NCBI GenBank assembly: GCA_016210285.1
Contig: JACQUN010000161.1
Location: forward strand, 1 to 5,342
Direction of reading: 5' to 3'
Origin: Chloroflexota bacterium
GTDB taxonomy: Bacteria > Chloroflexota > Dehalococcoidia > UBA1127 > JACQUN01
Length of the DNA: 5,342 nt
The notes under the pieces were generated by a model. The model was given only the letters and a program-made list of their open reading frames with translations, did not search any database and was not told where the DNA came from. Position numbers and translations under genes: made by a program. Of this stretch, positions 2,883-5,342 are shown piece after piece; the stretch's first letter is position 1; the number at the start of each line of letters is the position of its first letter.

Positions 2883-5342
2883 TTAGCGCAGTGGCGGCGG
2901 GGCTGCCGGCAGCAGGTTGAAGCAGTCGTCCCGCTGGCCCACGGCCCGTTGGGCGATGAGCAGCACATCGGCGGCGGTGATCTTGTCGAAGGCGCCATCC
3001 TGCTTGACGCTGGAGGCATTCACGGCGTTGACCCTAGTGACGTCCTCACCCAGACCTCGCAACCCGGCGATGTACTGGGCGATGAAGAGGGCATCCGCCA
3101 TGTCCACGATGCCGTTGGCCTTTGCGTCGCCCCGGCGGAAGGTCTTGAGGGCCGGCTGCTCCACCGGCAGCGGGCTGCCGTTGCCATCGAGGACTTCAGT
3201 GATGGCGGGGGTGATGGTCACGGCGTCGGTGGTGCAGCCGCCGAGCCTCAGAGTTGCGAAAGCCACAGGGTCCAGAGGCGGCGTGACACCTTGTGCCGCC
3301 GAGGCGCTGAACTGGGCCGTGCCAGTGGGGTTGTCAATGACGACAGTGCCGGTCTCAAAGGGTGGCTTGAGACGCACCTCCAGGGTGCTCACGGGGCTGC
3401 CAGGGTAGTCCAGCGAGGCGCTGTACGACTTGATCTTCCAGTCAGATTGTGGGAGACCGGTCTGAGGCTGAAGGAGCTGGATGGCAAAGGCCAGCCCCCC
3501 GGCGCCGTCCTGGTCCACGCCTGCCCGGAAGGTGGGCCTGGCCTGGGGTTCGAAGTCCAACCACACGTGGCGCAGGGGCTGGCCCCAGTAGGCAAACCCG
3601 CCGCTGAACCGGTGCTCCCGAAGCCCCTTGACCCAGGGTTGCCAGAAGCCCGCGAGCTGGGCCCCGTAGGTGGGCATGTCTATCCAGTAGACCTGGTCGT
3701 TGTACCGGTCTTTGATTTGCTGAAGGAGCGCCGTGACGTCGGTGGTGGGTGTGGCGGAGCGGACCTGCTCGGTCAGGGTGTTCAGCACCGGGTCGTTCAG
3801 GTTCATCTTGGTGGCGCAACCCTGATTCAAGTGCAGTCGGCAGTAAATGTCCCCAGGCCCTTGCCAGGAGGGGAGGTTGAACCCATTGATGATGTACTCA
3901 TAGCTGCCGTTGTCTATCATTGCTCTGTACACCGTGTAGTCGGTCTGTTCCAACAGCACCTGGACGCCCACCTGCGCCCACTGCGCGGCCACCATATCCA
4001 GGGGCAGTGCAGTCTGGGGATTGTATGCAAAGAAGGTGATCTTCGTCTGGAAGCCGTTGGGGTACCCCGCCTCGGCCAGGAGCTGGTCGGCGAGCTGAGG
4101 ATTGTAGTGGTGCTGGTAGAGGCCGTAATACGCGTCCACCTCCGCCCAGGTGGGCGGCGTGTTCCGGAAGTACCGCCAGGGGATCATGGTGTCCTGGGGG
4201 TAGCCGGTGGGCCCGAACACCGCGTCCGAGATGGCCTTGGTGTCGGTGGCGAGAGACAGGGCCCGCCGTACCCGTAAGTCTTGCAACGGCGACGGTGGGT
4301 CTGCGGTGTACTGGTTCATGGCCAGGTAAAAGCTGCTGCCTCCAAGGCTGGGAGCGGCGTACACCGCCAGGTCTGGCCTGGCCGTCAAGCGGGCGATCTG
4401 GTCGCTCAGCGTTGCAGAGAGAGACTGGGCGTACTCCAACAACCCCACCCGCAAAGCAGCATCGCGGACTGCCTGATCAGGGATTACGATAAACTTCGCC
4501 CCGTCCAAGTAGGGCAGGGAGTTGCCAGCCTCGTCCACCTGGAAGAAGTTGGGGTTCCTTGTGAACGTCGCCCCCACGTTGTACTCATAAGGAGAATACA
4601 GTTCGAAAGGGCCGGGCCCAATGGCCCTGAGTTTCATCGCATCGGGACCGGACTGAGCCAGGTAGGGGTTGAACATGAGGGCCAGGTTGGAGGCCAGGAA
4701 GGGCAGCATGTCCAGGGAGGGCTGGCTGAAGGTCAACCTCAATGTGTAGTTATCTATGACCTCCATGATGGTCATGGTGGTGAAATAGCCCTTCTTAACG
4801 CTGGCGGGGTTGCTCTTGTACTCATTCAATGCGTAGACCAGGTCCACAGCCGTCATCTCCGGCCCGGGCAGGAGGGGGTCGTTCAAGTCACCCCAGTGGA
4901 CCCCCTGGCGGAGGTGGAAGGTCAGCTGGGTGGCGTCGCCGTTCCACTCCCAGGAGGTGGCCAGGTCGGGCACGATGGCGGGGTACACGGGGTCGGCCGT
5001 GGGCCCCGTGTCGTACATCACCAGCCGCTCATAGGCCATGCTCGCCATCCCCTGGGCGAAACTCGAACTGGTGCGGAGGGGGTCCAGAAATGGCGGGTCA
5101 CCAGCCATCGCCTGCCGGAACACCCCGCCGTACCTGATGTCCGCACCCACGTAGTCCGGGGGCCACTGGGGTGGGCATGCGGCGAGGAGCTGGGGGGTGG
5201 TCATGGTAGGCAGCGCGGTGAGGAACTCAGGGGTCACTGGGCAGCTTCCGTGACCTGACACTGGGGTGGGCGATTGGAAGGTCAGGATCGTGGCCAGGCC
5301 AACCAGTAACCCGATGATGGCCATAGCCCTGTTCCCCGCCGA
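2883..5342 (-). CDS. Exported family 5 (Dpp/Opp-type) ABC solute-binding protein with C-terminal dockerin-like module, possibly 5'-partial
   Basis: From ATG 5324 to TAA 2883 there are 813 residues; the frame stays open to the window edge, so the true start may lie further upstream. Family 5 extracellular solute-binding proteins capture peptides, nickel, sugars or other solutes for ABC importers. Residues about 64-590 (counted from ATG 5324) fit: YGGVFRQA near the start, YERLVMYD, the strand LTFHLRQGVHW, TAVDLVYALNEY, DNYTLRLTFSQP, and LRVRRALSLATDTKAI followed by YNPQLADQLLAEAGYPNGF. Residues 591-728 are a beta-rich segment that may be cohesin-like. Residues about 731-800 are a duplicated Ca2+-binding unit: GDAKANGIVDMADALFIAQYIAGLR, shortened here as GDAKANGIVDMAD plus ALFIAQYIAGLR, then QDGAFDKITAADVLLIAQ. 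The first loop has Lys where Asn or Asp is usual. The N-terminal hydrophobic stretch has no lipobox, and the visible Met is not preceded by basic residues within the frame except Arg two codons upstream. The substrate is unknown and no permease or ATPase gene is nearby. Confidence 0.9.
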   Translation of the reverse strand, partial: SAGNRAMAIIGLLVGLATILTFQSPTPVSGHGSCPVTPEFLTALPTMTTPQLLAACPPQWPPDYVGADIRYGGVFRQAMAGDPPFLDPLRTSSSFAQGMASMAYERLVMYDTGPTADPVYPAIVPDLATSWEWNGDATQLTFHLRQGVHWGDLNDPLLPGPEMTAVDLVYALNEYKSNPASVKKGYFTTMTIMEVIDNYTLRLTFSQPSLDMLPFLASNLALMFNPYLAQSGPDAMKLRAIGPGPFELYSPYEYNVGATFTRNPNFFQVDEAGNSLPYLDGAKFIVIPDQAVRDAALRVGLLEYAQSLSATLSDQIARLTARPDLAVYAAPSLGGSSFYLAMNQYTADPPSPLQDLRVRRALSLATDTKAISDAVFGPTGYPQDTMIPWRYFRNTPPTWAEVDAYYGLYQHHYNPQLADQLLAEAGYPNGFQTKITFFAYNPQTALPLDMVAAQWAQVGVQVLLEQTDYTVYRAMIDNGSYEYIINGFNLPSWQGPGDIYCRLHLNQGCATKMNLNDPVLNTLTEQVRSATPTTDVTALLQQIKDRYNDQVYWIDMPTYGAQLAGFWQPWVKGLREHRFSGGFAYWGQPLRHVWLDFEPQARPTFRAGVDQDGAGGLAFAIQLLQPQTGLPQSDWKIKSYSASLDYPGSPVSTLEVRLKPPFETGTVVIDNPTGTAQFSASAAQGVTPPLDPVAFATLRLGGCTTDAVTITPAITEVLDGNGSPLPVEQPALKTFRRGDAKANGIVDMADALFIAQYIAGLRGLGEDVTRVNAVNASSVKQDGAFDKITAADVLLIAQRAVGQRDDCFNLLPAAPPPLR
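2925..3134 (-). other. Dockerin-like duplicated Ca2+-binding module at the C terminus of the solute-binding protein
   Basis: Residues about 731-800 contain two units ending in the similar helices ALFIAQYIAGLR and VLLIAQRAVGQR. The first loop is D733-A-K-A-N-G-I-V-D741 with D744, the usual dockerin spacing but with Lys at the third position. The second loop is less regular (QDGAFDKITAAD). Dockerin-like pairs outside cellulosomes are known in many bacteria and are thought to hold the chain or attach it to cohesin-like partners. Its role here is inferred. Confidence 0.7.

Noticed and set aside
2844..4277. A 477-codon open frame on the plus strand.
   Set aside because: It lies antisense to the solute-binding protein gene, whose protein has clear family motifs. 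The plus-strand product is low-complexity with no recognisable domain, as expected in high-GC DNA.
4281..5258. A 325-codon open frame on the plus strand.
   Set aside because: Antisense shadow of the N-terminal half of the solute-binding protein gene; composition is rich in G, V and R with no motif.

Overview
This is a GC-rich bacterial window with three protein genes, two of them cut or possibly cut by the window edges. Third codon positions are strongly G/C. The secreted proteins carry dockerin-like and Asp-rich DxDGDG modules, and short palindromes sit between genes. Together these suggest an uncultured Chloroflexota-type bacterium (Dehalococcoidia-like). That assignment is an inference from protein style; no rRNA or other marker gene is present.

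Layout: (1) Positions 2-727 (+) hold the 3' part of a thioredoxin-fold (TlpA/ResA or peroxiredoxin-like) protein with a C-terminal TPR. Its reading frame is interrupted by one TGA at 74-76, exactly where the redox-active cysteine belongs (W-A-S-W-[TGA]-G-C-R). A two-tier hairpin with a GGUCU apical loop follows, at the spacing of a bacterial SECIS. The best explanation is a selenoprotein with a U-G-C active site. (2) Positions 728-1098 are a convergent intergenic region. It holds two very strong hairpins, 749-785 and 1040-1077, around about 250 bases that I cannot assign. (3) Positions 1099-2463 (-) encode a secreted protein with two near-identical Asp-rich Ca2+-binding-type repeats and a C-terminal Ig/HYR-like domain. 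It has a near-consensus sigma-70 promoter at 2688-2715 and a leader of about 218 nt. (4) Positions 2716-2882 are a short spacer with inverted repeats. (5) Positions 2883-5342 (-) encode an exported family 5 (Dpp/Opp-type) extracellular solute-binding protein. It is unusually fused to a C-terminal beta-rich segment and a dockerin-like duplicated Ca2+-binding module.

The two minus-strand genes lie in tandem and both encode exported, probably calcium-binding proteins. The promoter between them suggests that the downstream gene is transcribed on its own. The plus-strand redox gene converges on them and has no evident functional link. No transporter permease or ATPase, no selA/selB/selC/selD and no tRNA is present, so both the transport and the selenocysteine interpretations rest on the single genes seen here.
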